Source: 55-13 sp037190145
GTDB taxonomy: Bacteria; Armatimonadota; Fimbriimonadia; Fimbriimonadales; Fimbriimonadaceae
Reading direction: 5' to 3'
NCBI GenBank assembly: GCA_037190145.1
Contig: JBBCJU010000002.1
Span: forward strand, 62,001-126,000
DNA: 64,000 bases
How positions within the stretch are numbered: the first letter of the stretch is position 1; every line of letters starts with the position of its first letter. The notes under the pieces were generated by a model. That model searched no databases. It saw only the letters and a list, made by a program, of their open reading frames with translations, and was not told where the DNA came from. The position numbers and the translations under genes are program-made. This document shows positions 43,989 through 53,434 of the stretch, piece by piece.

Positions 43989-44060
43989 GAGCGCATATGG
44001 CTGACGACCGAATGCCGAGCAACCTAGGAAGATTCTCGGTGCCCTTGCCTCAAAAACTCA

Positions 44061-45965
44061 GTGACTTTGTCAGGTTTTTTGGTGGTTCATAATGGAGGAG
44101 TCCACCGTCTTACCAATACACCCTTGACCACTTCTGAGCCCCGAATACGTCTTCTCGACCCTCACACTGTCAACCAGATTGCTGCTGGGGAAGTAGTAGA
44201 ACGTCCGGCTGCGGCCCTTAAAGAGCTTGTTGAAAACGCTCTGGATGCGGGTGCCACCAAGATAGATATCGAGCTGATTGATAGTGGAAAAGGCCTGATT
44301 TGTATCCGAGACAACGGTCGAGGAATGTCTGAGCAAGATGCGCATATGGCTCTGCAACGCCATGCAACATCAAAGATCGATTCGGTAGACGACTTGATGG
44401 ATGTTTCTTCCCTGGGATTCCGGGGGGAGGCATTGCCTTCCATTGCTTCAGTATCCCGAATGACCCTCTCCACCGCCGAAGAGGATGGCCTGAGAACGGT
44501 CATTAAGATTGTAGGCGGAGAGGTGCAGCCGGTTCAAAAGGCAGCGGGACCAAAGGGAACCGAGATATTGGTCGAAGAGCTTTTCTTCAATACGCCCGCT
44601 CGACTCAAGTTCCTTAAATCGGATACTACGGAACTGGGACAGTGCTTGGAAGTTATTTCCAAGTACGCGATCTCTTATCCGCACGTAGCCTTCTCGATGG
44701 TTCACAACGGACAAAAAGCGGTTCGTACCTCGGGGAGCGGCGATATGTTGGAAGCAATCGCTGATGTCTGGGGGCGAGAAATGGGAAGATCGCTCGCGGA
44801 AGTCGATACGGAGATTGGGGGAATGCGGATTCGCGGCTTTGTGAGCCCTCCTCATATCAACCGTCCTACCCGAGCTTATCAGTACCTGTTTGTTAATGGT
44901 CGTCCGGTGCGGACTCGTTCTCTAACGGCGGCAATGGACCAAGCTTATCGAGACCTAACTCCAGATCGACGCTACGCCGTGATTGCTCTGATGATTGAGA
45001 TTGATCCCGCTCGGGTTGATGTAAACGTCTCGCCAACGAAATCGGAAGTCAAGTTTCAGCAGGAGGGCCAGGCATTCGACGCTATTCGATTGGCGATCAA
45101 GAGCGCTCTCATGCATCACGGCATGATGCCGAATGCAGAGGGGGTAGCCACTGCGAACGAAGCTTTGCGTGCGATTGAGCGAGCTGGTGCCGTTGAAGAT
45201 TGGCGAACTCACACTACTGACGCTCTGCCAACAGTGGCGCCTACTACGTGGCCCCAAGATGGCGGTGGCTTCAGACCTTTAGTTCCAGACCTTGCTACCG
45301 CTCTTCTTGTCGAAGCTCCTTTGCCGGCATCTGGGATTGAGGCCCCGGCCCAGATGCAACCCGATCGCTATCCATTTGGAGAACTGCTGGAAGGCCTCAA
45401 GGTCTTGGGGCAGTCGATGAATACGTTCATCGTGGCGGAGACCAAACGCGGCATCGTGATTGTGGATCAGCATGTGGCTCACGAAAGGATTCTTTACGAA
45501 TATCTCTGTGGATTGAAAGGAAGTTCGGCGATTGAACAGCAACCACTCCTAGTTCCCCAGACTCTGCATTTGGATAAACGGTCGGCGGTGCTCTTGGGGG
45601 AAAAGGTTCAGGAGATCATCGCGGTTGGGTTTGATATCGAGCCATTTGGGGGAGAGAGTTTTGTGGTGCGGGCGGTTCCTGCCGCCATTCGATCCAAAGA
45701 TCCCCTCAAGATTCTTCGAGATATGGTCGATGAACTGGTCGATTCCAGCGTGGCGCGTAAACTAGTGCCGAGTCGGGAACATATTTGGATTACGTCGGCC
45801 TGTCATATGGCGGTGAAGTCCGGTGATCCGTTAAGTCATGCGGAAATGGAGAAGTTGATTGTGGACTTGGCGACGACGGAGAATCCTTACATGTGCCCAC
45901 ATGGTCGACCGATCACCATTACGTTGAGTACAGATGATCTGATGAGGAAGTTCAAGCGAACATAA
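44061..45965 (+). CDS. mutL: DNA mismatch repair protein MutL
   Basis: The N-terminal GHKL ATPase shows ELVENALDAGAT, RDNGRGM and GFRGEALPSIASVS. The C-terminal domain contains DQHVAHERILYE, the DQHA(x)2E(x)4E endonuclease motif with Val for Ala. ACHMAVKSGD and CPHGRPI complete the metal site, so this is a nicking MutL as in bacteria without MutH. The start is uncertain: GTG 44061 adds a non-conserved leader, and TTG 44124 would begin just before IRLLDPHTVNQIAAGEV. A GGAGGAG at 44094-44100 serves neither. Confidence 0.93.
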   Translation: MTLSGFLVVHNGGVHRLTNTPLTTSEPRIRLLDPHTVNQIAAGEVVERPAAALKELVENALDAGATKIDIELIDSGKGLICIRDNGRGMSEQDAHMALQRHATSKIDSVDDLMDVSSLGFRGEALPSIASVSRMTLSTAEEDGLRTVIKIVGGEVQPVQKAAGPKGTEILVEELFFNTPARLKFLKSDTTELGQCLEVISKYAISYPHVAFSMVHNGQKAVRTSGSGDMLEAIADVWGREMGRSLAEVDTEIGGMRIRGFVSPPHINRPTRAYQYLFVNGRPVRTRSLTAAMDQAYRDLTPDRRYAVIALMIEIDPARVDVNVSPTKSEVKFQQEGQAFDAIRLAIKSALMHHGMMPNAEGVATANEALRAIERAGAVEDWRTHTTDALPTVAPTTWPQDGGGFRPLVPDLATALLVEAPLPASGIEAPAQMQPDRYPFGELLEGLKVLGQSMNTFIVAETKRGIVIVDQHVAHERILYEYLCGLKGSSAIEQQPLLVPQTLHLDKRSAVLLGEKVQEIIAVGFDIEPFGGESFVVRAVPAAIRSKDPLKILRDMVDELVDSSVARKLVPSREHIWITSACHMAVKSGDPLSHAEMEKLIVDLATTENPYMCPHGRPITITLSTDDLMRKFKRT

Positions 45966-46042
45966 GGGGTTTATGAAATGAAAACCGACCATGCTTTGCT
46001 TCCCAAGCCCAATTCACACCTTCTCGCGTCTCGAAAATCCCA

Positions 46043-46522
46043 ATGATTATTCTCGGCATTGATCCTGGTCTGGAGCGAGTGGGCTACGGTGTGATTCGGC
46101 GGGAAGGATCGCGCATGACCATGCTGGACTACGGTTTGATCCAGACGCCAAGAATTGCCATTACGGAGCGGCTGGCTCAAATTCACCGGGAAGTCTTGGA
46201 ACTTATAGAAAAGCATCGTCCCGATGCAATGGCGACGGAGCGGCAGATATTCGCCGCCAATAAAACAACAGCATTGGACGTCGCAAAGGCTTTGGGAGTC
46301 GTTCTCTTGGCGGGGAGTGAAAAGGGTTTGGATTGGGCGGAATACACCCCACCCGAAGTGAAGCAGGCGGTGGTGGGCGTCGGTTCCGCAGACAAGAAAC
46401 AAGTGGAGTTCATGGTCACTAAACTTCTGAGTCTGGACAAGCCGCCAAAACCCGACGATGTTGCCGATGCCCTGGCGATAGCGATTTGCCACTCCTTGCG
46501 AAGCCGCATTCAAATCCGCTAG
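46043..46522 (+). CDS. ruvC: Holliday junction endonuclease RuvC
   Basis: RuvC resolves Holliday junctions with RuvAB. The 159-residue protein has the RNase H-like catalytic acids: Asp7 in ILGIDPGL, Glu in ATERQIF near residue 68, and the closing DDVADALAIAICH. It follows mutL by 77 bases. The stop codon overlaps the -10 of the next gene. Confidence 0.93.
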   Translation: MIILGIDPGLERVGYGVIRREGSRMTMLDYGLIQTPRIAITERLAQIHREVLELIEKHRPDAMATERQIFAANKTTALDVAKALGVVLLAGSEKGLDWAEYTPPEVKQAVVGVGSADKKQVEFMVTKLLSLDKPPKPDDVADALAIAICHSLRSRIQIR

Positions 46523-46532
46523 ATTGTCACTC

Positions 46533-47186
46533 ATGCATATCCCTGGTCCTCCACCGGTGCAGAAGAAGCCCACGCCTTGGGCGGCAATTGCCGTGATTCT
46601 GGCGATTGGCGTCCTAACGGTTGGAGGTTTGTGTGCTTATGGTGGGTACATCGCTTCCAAGTATGTGAAAGGCAAGCCTCAACCACGGGAGTTTTATGGC
46701 GAAGTTCGAGAAATCGAAAAGAAGCCAGAAGGGTGGGCGGTATACGATTTCCGTGAAGTGCCGATGACGGTTCAACTTCCGTCCAAACCCGAAAAGGGTC
46801 CGCTGGAATATGATGATGGTGACTTCATGTACACCACGGAGTGGACATTCTATTCCTGGCTGTCTGATGTCTCCCGAATTGAATTCATAGGGGAGTGGTA
46901 TCGATATGATGTCGATTTGGCTGAGGAAGATGAATATATCAATGAGTTCGCTGCCTCAAGTGCAGAAATCGATGGGCTTTCTCTGAACTTCAAAGTTCAT
47001 GAAATTGGCTCGCTGAAAGGAAGGTTGGGCACGGCTGAGTCGAAAGAAGAAGAAGCCATCGTCCACTGCTTTGTCTGGGCAGAGGGGAGGAAAAGATTTG
47101 CGTTCCTTTCTTATCACGATATTGGCTACAAACAAGAAGCCGCAGACGAGTTTAAGAAAATAATCAACTCAATTCAGGTTCGCTAA
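46533..47186 (+). CDS. Single-pass membrane protein of unknown function
   Basis: A short proline-rich cytoplasmic tail (HIPGPPPVQKKPTPW) leads into one membrane helix (AAIAVILAIGVLTVGGLCAYGG) and an extracytoplasmic domain of about 170 residues rich in aromatic and acidic residues. The ATG at 46533 lies seven bases after TAGATT, so a leaderless start is likely; an in-frame TTG at 46524 lies inside that element. No family recognised. Confidence 0.7.
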   Translation: MHIPGPPPVQKKPTPWAAIAVILAIGVLTVGGLCAYGGYIASKYVKGKPQPREFYGEVREIEKKPEGWAVYDFREVPMTVQLPSKPEKGPLEYDDGDFMYTTEWTFYSWLSDVSRIEFIGEWYRYDVDLAEEDEYINEFAASSAEIDGLSLNFKVHEIGSLKGRLGTAESKEEEAIVHCFVWAEGRKRFAFLSYHDIGYKQEAADEFKKIINSIQVR

Positions 47187-47192
47187 TAACCG

Positions 47193-47210
47193 TAGGTTCC
47201 GTTGAACCTA
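47193..47210 (+). terminator. Hairpin after the membrane protein gene
   Basis: TAGGTTC and GAACCTA flank CGTT. The stem is 7 bp with only TT following, so termination may be weak. Confidence 0.4.
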
Positions 47211-47290
47211 TTCCGATGTAATGTTCAGTTCCTTTTACATATTGGTGGGTTCCTTGATGCCTCTTCGGGAGTCTGAACGGCTCTTTTTCT

Positions 47291-47331
47291 AGATTCCCGA
47301 GAACCTAGGTGTCTCAGATTCCCGGGAACTT
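47291..47331 (+). promoter_or_regulatory. Tandem direct repeat with TTCCC(G)GGAAC core upstream of trxB
   Basis: AGATTCCCGAGAACCT at 47291 and AGATTCCCGGGAACTT at 47316 repeat with a 25-base period, placing them on nearly the same face of the helix. Each contains a near-palindromic TTCCCGGGAA core. They are probably operator sites for trxB. The same core occurs at 57852-57861 upstream of dnaK. Confidence 0.45.
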
Positions 47332-47427
47332 GATAGGTCCTTGTAATCGGGCTCACTCCATTGGCTTATAACAAGATTAAAGGTGCTTCGCGAGGGGTAA
47401 CCTTCCCACTTAGAAAAGACCAAAGCT

Positions 47428-48363
47428 ATGGCAGAAAAAGTGATCATTGTCGGCTCGGGGCCAGCCGGCTATACAGCGGCCCTCTACAACGCACGTGCAG
47501 ACCTAAATCCATTGGTTTTCGCTGGCCTCCAACCGGGTGGACAGTTAATGATAACCACCGACGTGGAGAACTATCCTGGATATCCGGACGGCATTATGGG
47601 GCCGGAAATGATGGAGCTTTTTAAGAAGCAAGCGGAACGCTTCGGGGCTCGAGTTGAGCATAAAGAGGTCACGCGGCTAGATTTAACCTCTCGACCTTAC
47701 AAGGTTTATGTGGGTGAAGAGGTTTATGAAACCCACTCGATTATCTTGGCAACTGGAGCCAGCGCGAAGTGGATAGGCTTAGAAAGCGAAGTCACGTTTG
47801 GCGGGTTTGGCGTGAGTGCCTGTGCTACCTGCGACGGCTTTTTCTTCCGCGGAAAAGAGGTGATTATCGTGGGCGGTGGAGACACGGCGATGGAGGAAGC
47901 GAACTACCTGACTCGCCATTGCAGTCGTGTCTATGTGGTGCATCGCCGAGACGAGTTCCGGGCAAGCAAGATCATGCAGGATCGCGTGCTAGAGAATCCG
48001 AAGATCCAGGTGATTTGGAATACCGTTATCGACGAGATTCTAGGCCAAACTGATCCGGTTAAAAAAGTGACTGGGGTTCGACTTCACAACTTGTCAACGG
48101 ACGAGAAAACCGAAATGCCAATCAATGGCGTATTCGTTGCGATTGGCCATAAGCCGAACAGTGACTTGGTGAAAGGCATTATCGATATGGACGATGTTGG
48201 CTATATCCAAACCTTGCCAGGAAGCACCAAGACCAATGTTGAGGGCGTTTTTGCGGCGGGTGACGTTGCAGATAGCGTCTATCGACAGGCGGTCACTGCG
48301 GCTGGCTCAGGCTGTATGGCGGCGATTGATGCAGAAAGATACTTGGAGCATTTGGGACACTAA
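47428..48363 (+). CDS. trxB: Thioredoxin reductase
   Basis: An NADPH-dependent flavoprotein of 311 residues that reduces thioredoxin. FAD binding GSGPAGYTAALYNARA is at the N-terminus, the redox CATC motif lies in VSACATCDGFFF, NADPH binding in VGGGDTAMEEANYL, and the closing GVFAAGDVAD. The 240-base upstream region holds a hairpin and a tandem repeat that may be its control region. Confidence 0.93.
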   Translation: MAEKVIIVGSGPAGYTAALYNARADLNPLVFAGLQPGGQLMITTDVENYPGYPDGIMGPEMMELFKKQAERFGARVEHKEVTRLDLTSRPYKVYVGEEVYETHSIILATGASAKWIGLESEVTFGGFGVSACATCDGFFFRGKEVIIVGGGDTAMEEANYLTRHCSRVYVVHRRDEFRASKIMQDRVLENPKIQVIWNTVIDEILGQTDPVKKVTGVRLHNLSTDEKTEMPINGVFVAIGHKPNSDLVKGIIDMDDVGYIQTLPGSTKTNVEGVFAAGDVADSVYRQAVTAAGSGCMAAIDAERYLEHLGH

Positions 48364-48368
48364 AAACG

Positions 48369-49490
48369 ATGTTTAGCTTACTAGCCGCGACGGCGATCCT
48401 TACTTCTGGTCAGCAGGTTATTGGCCGAGAATTGCCTCTACCAGAACCAGGAGGTAAACCGCCGCGGTTGTACTACTACGTGAGGGATGTGCCCTTGGAT
48501 CCGCCGAAGTTTTCTCCTAAAAAGTTCGGCGATCCCGCGGAGCCTTGGCAGTTCGACTGGCTGACAAGTGCATTCGGCCCAGATGATGATGCTCCGGCTG
48601 ACCCAACCACGGGGCAGAAGCAGGCTCGAATTCGGTTTCGTGTCTATAGTCAGATCAAGAAGCGCGACTATGACTACACGGTATTGATTGCACGGCAGGG
48701 CATTCGAATGTGGGATGTCTTGTATAACAAGTACCGAGTTCGCCATCCGGACAAGCATAACAATGGAATCATTGATTACTACGTATGCTTTGGCGGTGAA
48801 GCGGGTGGTGAGCATCTGACTGGCTCCGAGATTGTGAATGGAAGGACGACCACGGTCAGTACCATTTACATTTACGACGCGCGAAGTTTTACTAAGCCAG
48901 TAGAGATGGCAAGGGAAGTTGCCCATGAGTATGGGCACGCGGTTTTGCCACAAGTGGGTGGCTACACGTCTCCCGAACACTGGGCAAGTGGCTACCTCGG
49001 TGAAAAATTCTTTATGCGCATTCTGCGCGACCAGATGAAGCGAGGAGCTATTGGCTCTGATGATGTCATGGGGGCCACGTTGCCGCAGATGGAAGCTTGG
49101 GTGAAAGAGAATGTGGATTCGATGGTCATCAAGGCTGCATCTGAAGCTCCAAGCGCAGCCCAACTTGCGGATAAGGGTAAACCCGGAATGGATGCCTACA
49201 TTGGCTTATGCCTGTACGCGGACACGCTTTTCCCGGCATCAATATGGAGAAAGTCCATGCTAATTCTAGGATCACAGAATGGCGCAGACTATCCCGACTC
49301 TTTGTTGCGGGCAACTCAGGAGATGCCTAAAATCACTCTTGAGATTCCATCCTATCTGAAAGGCAAGCCCATTTGGATTCCGGTTGGTAAAGGGTCGGTT
49401 GCTCAGGCACAAGTCCTTAAGAAAAGCGGAGACTGGTGGCAAGTTTTGCCTCAAGTCGGAAGCGTAGTCATTACGACGGCAAAAGGATAA
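48369..49490 (+). CDS. Secreted putative zinc metalloprotease
   Basis: This 373-residue protein has a signal-like N-terminus (MFSLLAATAILTSGQ). EVAHEYGHAVLPQVGG contains HEYGH near residue 186, an HExxH zinc site, with a downstream EHWASGYLGE that may supply the third ligand. It starts five bases after trxB and is probably co-transcribed. The family is not one I can name, and the protease function is motif-based. Confidence 0.65.
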   Translation: MFSLLAATAILTSGQQVIGRELPLPEPGGKPPRLYYYVRDVPLDPPKFSPKKFGDPAEPWQFDWLTSAFGPDDDAPADPTTGQKQARIRFRVYSQIKKRDYDYTVLIARQGIRMWDVLYNKYRVRHPDKHNNGIIDYYVCFGGEAGGEHLTGSEIVNGRTTTVSTIYIYDARSFTKPVEMAREVAHEYGHAVLPQVGGYTSPEHWASGYLGEKFFMRILRDQMKRGAIGSDDVMGATLPQMEAWVKENVDSMVIKAASEAPSAAQLADKGKPGMDAYIGLCLYADTLFPASIWRKSMLILGSQNGADYPDSLLRATQEMPKITLEIPSYLKGKPIWIPVGKGSVAQAQVLKKSGDWWQVLPQVGSVVITTAKG

Positions 49491-49506
49491 GCGATCACAT
49501 CCATTG

Positions 49507-49537
49507 ATGCCCAGGTTCCCAGGAACCTGGGCATTTT
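49507..49537 (+). terminator. Intrinsic terminator
   Basis: A 13-bp perfect stem, ATGCCCAGGTTCC and GGAACCTGGGCAT, with a two-base gap, runs into TTTT. It follows the stop at 49490. Confidence 0.8.
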
Positions 49538-49625
49538 GGGTTTACAGGGTCCGGGACCAAGGGAACAGTTCTCTAAAACCACCCGTCTGAGGGTTCGAAG
49601 TTAACCGCTTAAGGAGTGAGGAAAA

Positions 49626-51284
49626 ATGCTGAAAAGTGGAGTAATTGCCCTTGGTTTGGCATTGGCGGGCAGTTCATTTGCCCAGTCAATCAGCGTATTT
49701 GTGAATGGTGAACCTGTTCGGTTCACGGGTGTGTCGCCGCAACGTATTGATGGACGTGTATTAGTTCCCTTGCGAGGGGTCATGGAGAAACTTGGAGCTT
49801 ATGTTAGCTACCAGGCTTCCACAAAAACCGTCACTGCGAACCGTGGAGATGTTGATCTTCAACTTACGCTCGGACAGAGAGTTGCGATCCTAAATGGTCG
49901 CGAAGTAACTCTGGACGTACCTGCAATGGAGTTCCGAGGAAGTACCTTGGTGCCACTGAGATTTGTGGGTGAAGCCCTTGGAGTCGATGTACGGTGGGAT
50001 TCTGCCGCCTACGCTGTTCGAATCTCAACGGAAACGGGCGCCGAGACAGACCCAACGACTCCCCCAACGACTGGCGGCAGCGCAAACATTGATATTGAGA
50101 ACTTTGACGTATCTGCCACAACCGCGATGCGTGCCGGATCAACCGTAGAGTTCACGCTCCGAGGAACCCCTGGAGGAGCGGCAAGTGTTCAGATTCCGGG
50201 TGTTGTTAAGGACGTACCCTTAAAGGAATCCACCCGTGGAGTCTATACCGGCTCTTTCGTGGTCCCCAATAACTCAAAGGGAAACATTACAGTCAGTAAG
50301 GCAACGGCTATCGCAAAGCTAAGCGTTGGGAAAGAGGAACGACTGATTCAGTCGGCCACGAATTTTCAGGTCGATAATCAGCCCCCTGCAATCTCTGCCG
50401 CGACGCCGGATAACAATGGGCGAGTCAACAGCTTACGTCCCAATATCACCGCCGTGTTTGATGACCAGAGTGGTACAGGTATTGACTCGAACGAGGTTCG
50501 AATCCAGATCAATGGAAAAGATGTGACAAGCGACGCGACGATCACTTCTAATCTATTGGCTTATCGCCCAGACAAGGAATTGACTCCCGGCAAGCATGAT
50601 GTGCTTGTGGAGGTTCGAGACGTCGCGGGGAATCGCACCACTCGAAGCTGGAGCTTTACCGTGGTTGATAAAGCCAATGTGATTACTTCGTTCAAGCATG
50701 ATGCGGCGAAGGAGATTCAGCCCGGAGATGAAATATTGTTCACTCTGACTGGTGAGCCAGGGGCAGATGTCACTCTCCAGCTTGGAGAACTCCGTACCCT
50801 GAAAATGGCAGAAGCAACTTCCGGTAAGTACACGGCAAGCTATGTGGTGCGTCGAACAGACCGTTTGGATGGAGTGATTGCCACGGCTAAGTTCAAAACG
50901 AAAGCCGGTGAGAACTTTACAACCGATGTCACCTTAGGTTCTAAGGTTGCAAGTGATCAGCCCTTGGCTGCGCCAACGATTACTTCCCATCAGAATGGAG
51001 CAACGGTTGGTCGTAATGTCACCTTCAAGGGTAAGAGCGATGCCAAAGCAAAGGTCTTGGTGCGCATTGAATTTACTCAGCGTTTATTGGGGGCCATCCC
51101 GATGAGCGGAGTGATTAGCGAAGTGGAGGTAGAGGCTGACGACAAAGGAAACTGGTCTACCAAGGAGCTTGATCTGGATACTGGTTTGGGTCGAAGCAAC
51201 ATTACCTACACTGTCACGGTGACTACTCTTGGCGGAGATGACAAAACATCTGACCCAACCAAGATCACTTTGAAGAGAGGCTAA
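49626..51284 (+). CDS. Secreted protein: copper-amine-oxidase-N domain plus Ig-like domains
   Basis: This 552-residue protein has a signal peptide (VIALGLALAGSSFAQ) and a good ribosome site (GGAGTGAGG). Residues about 20-135 form a copper-amine-oxidase N-terminal ('stalk') domain: VFVNGEPVRF, GRVLVPLRGVMEKLGA, then the second half STLVPLRFVGEALG. After a Thr/Pro linker come three or more immunoglobulin-like beta domains (e.g. DVLVEVRDVAGNRTTRSWSF). It is likely a cell-surface adhesion or wall-associated protein. Copper or oxidase activity is not implied. It is followed two bases later by a single-domain paralogue. Confidence 0.85.
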   Translation: MLKSGVIALGLALAGSSFAQSISVFVNGEPVRFTGVSPQRIDGRVLVPLRGVMEKLGAYVSYQASTKTVTANRGDVDLQLTLGQRVAILNGREVTLDVPAMEFRGSTLVPLRFVGEALGVDVRWDSAAYAVRISTETGAETDPTTPPTTGGSANIDIENFDVSATTAMRAGSTVEFTLRGTPGGAASVQIPGVVKDVPLKESTRGVYTGSFVVPNNSKGNITVSKATAIAKLSVGKEERLIQSATNFQVDNQPPAISAATPDNNGRVNSLRPNITAVFDDQSGTGIDSNEVRIQINGKDVTSDATITSNLLAYRPDKELTPGKHDVLVEVRDVAGNRTTRSWSFTVVDKANVITSFKHDAAKEIQPGDEILFTLTGEPGADVTLQLGELRTLKMAEATSGKYTASYVVRRTDRLDGVIATAKFKTKAGENFTTDVTLGSKVASDQPLAAPTITSHQNGATVGRNVTFKGKSDAKAKVLVRIEFTQRLLGAIPMSGVISEVEVEADDKGNWSTKELDLDTGLGRSNITYTVTVTTLGGDDKTSDPTKITLKRG

Positions 51285-51286
51285 TC

Positions 51287-51727
51287 ATGAAGGCGTTATT
51301 CTTGGGCATTCTGGGATTTGGGGCCATTGCGATAGCGGGTGGTCCCACCCCGGTTGTGAAAGTAAACGGTAAGGCTGTGGCGTTTAGTGGTACTCAGCCA
51401 CAGACCGTAGTGGGCCGAATGATGGTCCCGGTACGGGGTGTGTTTGAGGCAATTGGCGCCCATGTGGAATACAACTCAGTTCATCATCGTGTAAACGCTC
51501 GTAGAGCCAACGAGACGATTGAGTTGCGCTTGGGCGATCGAATAGCAACTCGGAATGGAGCTGAGATCGAACTAGATGTAGCTCCCCTGACCCTTAACGG
51601 TCGAATGATGGTGCCTTTGCGCTTTATCGCGGAATCGCTTGGTGCAGATGTGAACTTCACAAAGGAAACCAATACTGTCGATATTACGACGGACGAGGAT
51701 TTGCCGGGAGTGAAACCGCCGCAATAG
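51287..51727 (+). CDS. Secreted copper-amine-oxidase-N domain protein
   Basis: This 146-residue protein is a signal peptide plus one stalk domain, closely parallel to the N-terminus of the preceding gene: VKVNGKAVAFSGTQPQTVVG, MMVPVRGVFEAIGA, MMVPLRFIAESLGAD. The two genes form an operon and arose by duplication. The 3' end overlaps the convergent DUF423 gene by 44 bases. Confidence 0.85.
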   Translation: MKALFLGILGFGAIAIAGGPTPVVKVNGKAVAFSGTQPQTVVGRMMVPVRGVFEAIGAHVEYNSVHHRVNARRANETIELRLGDRIATRNGAEIELDVAPLTLNGRMMVPLRFIAESLGADVNFTKETNTVDITTDEDLPGVKPPQ

Positions 51728-52076
51728 TTACCACGACCCATCCGGCAAGGAAGCAAACGCCTCCGATAGGGGTGATGGCTCCTAGCCATCGAATGCCGGA
51801 GATAGAGAGGCCGTAAAGGCTTCCACTAAAGATAAAGATGCCCGCTGTGAACAGAATTCCGGCGGGCTTTAACTTTGTGAGCTCGGGTCGGACATACCAT
51901 AATGCGCCGCAAATCAGCAGAGCCAAAGCATGTAAGGCTTGGTATTGAACCCCTGTCTGATAGATCGCAAGGCTGGATGGAGACAGACGGTCTCTCAATC
52001 CATGTGCTCCAAACGCGCCAAGAGCGACGCTGAGAAAAGCGAAGATAGAGCCAAGGATGAGAAAAACTCTTGCCAT
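51684..52076 (-). CDS. DUF423 membrane protein
   Basis: This 130-residue protein with four membrane helices starts MARVFLILGSIFAFLSVALG, then AFGAHGLRD, the DUF423 (YgdD/YwdK) signature. TGVQYQALHALALL and IFSGSLYGLS are also typical. An in-frame ATG at 52085 is an alternative start. It follows the sensor kinase on the same strand. Function is unknown throughout the family. Confidence 0.88.
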   Translation of the reverse strand: MARVFLILGSIFAFLSVALGAFGAHGLRDRLSPSSLAIYQTGVQYQALHALALLICGALWYVRPELTKLKPAGILFTAGIFIFSGSLYGLSISGIRWLGAITPIGGVCFLAGWVVVTIAAVSLPANPRPS

Positions 52077-52119
52077 CCCCTCCATTTTGTCTGAGTGAGA
52101 CAGGGGCGAATGGGAACGT

Positions 52120-53391
52120 CTAGGCTTCGACTTCTTCCTCAGGATGACCAATAGGGAGTCTAACCGTAAAGGTAGAACCCTGGTTAAGGGCCGAAACGAC
52201 CGTTACTTTGCCACCGTGGGATTCCACGATGTGTTTTACAATACTTAGGCCAAGACCGGTGCCACCGGAAAAGCGTGAGCGGGCCTTATCGATTCTATAG
52301 AACCGTTCGAAGATGCGGTTGATGTGCTCGCTTGGGATGCCTAGACCGGTATCCGTCACATTGATTACGGCCTGATCATCCTCTTCTGCAACTGAGACCC
52401 AGATGGTGCCCTGGTTTGTGTAGTTGATCGCATTCTCAATCAGGTTCATTGCAACCTGTGTGAGCTGGGCACCGTTTGCTTCGATGATAAACTGCTTTGG
52501 ACCTTGGAATGAGGTCTCTAAACCCTTCTCTTTGGCCTTTGATGTCAGTTGTTCAAGGATATTTCTGAACAGGTCGGCAATATCACACCGTTGCTTACGG
52601 ACGGGATTAGATTCGGCGGCGCTCAGAATCAAGAGATCGTTGGAGATCATTGAAAGACGATCCACCTCGCTAATGATCTTTGGTAAGTATTTGGCGGAGA
52701 GGACGGGATCTGGTGTTGGATCGTCCAGCAAGGTTTCGGTCATCGACCGAATGATCGTCAGTGGAGTTCTTAACTCATGCGAAACGTTACTGACAAAGTC
52801 CTGACGCACGCGTTCTAACCTACGCAAGTCGGTGATCTCATAAATGCTGAGGAACACTCGCTCTGAGTTCACATCACTGGACCACGCTTTGGCTAGACCA
52901 ATGTGCTCCTCCGGATAAGCAAAGGTCATCTCTGCATGCTGAGTCTGTTTTTGGCGACCGGCTTCTAGCACCAACTGTTCTAGGTCATAGCTCAGGGTAA
53001 TGGCGAGGATTGACCGGCCGATGGGGTCTTCGAAACGAAAAATCTCGGTGGCCCGTCGGTTTGCGTACAGAACTCCCGCTCGGTTATCGCAGATGAAAAT
53101 GGCTACGTCTAGGCCATCTGCTAGGGAATCGACGGTGCTGCGTTGACGATCGAGTTGGGCTCGGGCAAGTTCAGCTTCGTTCTGTGTTCGTTTGATTTCA
53201 TCTTGACCGTTCCGTAAAGCGGTTTGGGCTTGCAACCCGGCGGCTCCTAGTAGAGCCCCGCCAGCGAGGAGTATCCAAGCGGGAGCAAAGCTTTGGTGAA
53301 GGCTGATGAAGGTGAAAACAGAGAAGACCGCCAAAAGGACGGCTCCCCCGAAGCAAAGCAGGGAAACAATTTGTATTGCCCGATTATTCAC
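52120..53391 (-). CDS. PhoR-like sensor histidine kinase without an adjacent regulator
   Basis: This 423-residue protein has two N-terminal membrane helices with almost no periplasmic loop. A short coiled coil follows, then a PAS domain (ICDNRAGVLYANRRATEIF), a HisKA domain with VSNVSHELRTPLTIIRSMTETL (phospho-His in SHELRTP) and an HATPase domain (NLIENAINYTNQG, DTGLGIP, GTGLGLSIVKH). This is the PhoR layout for phosphate sensing, but no response regulator is encoded next to it, so the partner is elsewhere. Confidence 0.9.
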   Translation of the reverse strand: MNNRAIQIVSLLCFGGAVLLAVFSVFTFISLHQSFAPAWILLAGGALLGAAGLQAQTALRNGQDEIKRTQNEAELARAQLDRQRSTVDSLADGLDVAIFICDNRAGVLYANRRATEIFRFEDPIGRSILAITLSYDLEQLVLEAGRQKQTQHAEMTFAYPEEHIGLAKAWSSDVNSERVFLSIYEITDLRRLERVRQDFVSNVSHELRTPLTIIRSMTETLLDDPTPDPVLSAKYLPKIISEVDRLSMISNDLLILSAAESNPVRKQRCDIADLFRNILEQLTSKAKEKGLETSFQGPKQFIIEANGAQLTQVAMNLIENAINYTNQGTIWVSVAEEDDQAVINVTDTGLGIPSEHINRIFERFYRIDKARSRFSGGTGLGLSIVKHIVESHGGKVTVVSALNQGSTFTVRLPIGHPEEEVEA

Positions 53392-53434
53392 TTGGCCTTA
53401 AGACGGATGAAAGTAGCGGTTCGGAGGTAGGGTT

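Noticed and set aside
45971..46573. 200-codon minus-strand frame over ruvC
   Set aside because: Antisense to ruvC with its catalytic acids; no signal or family.
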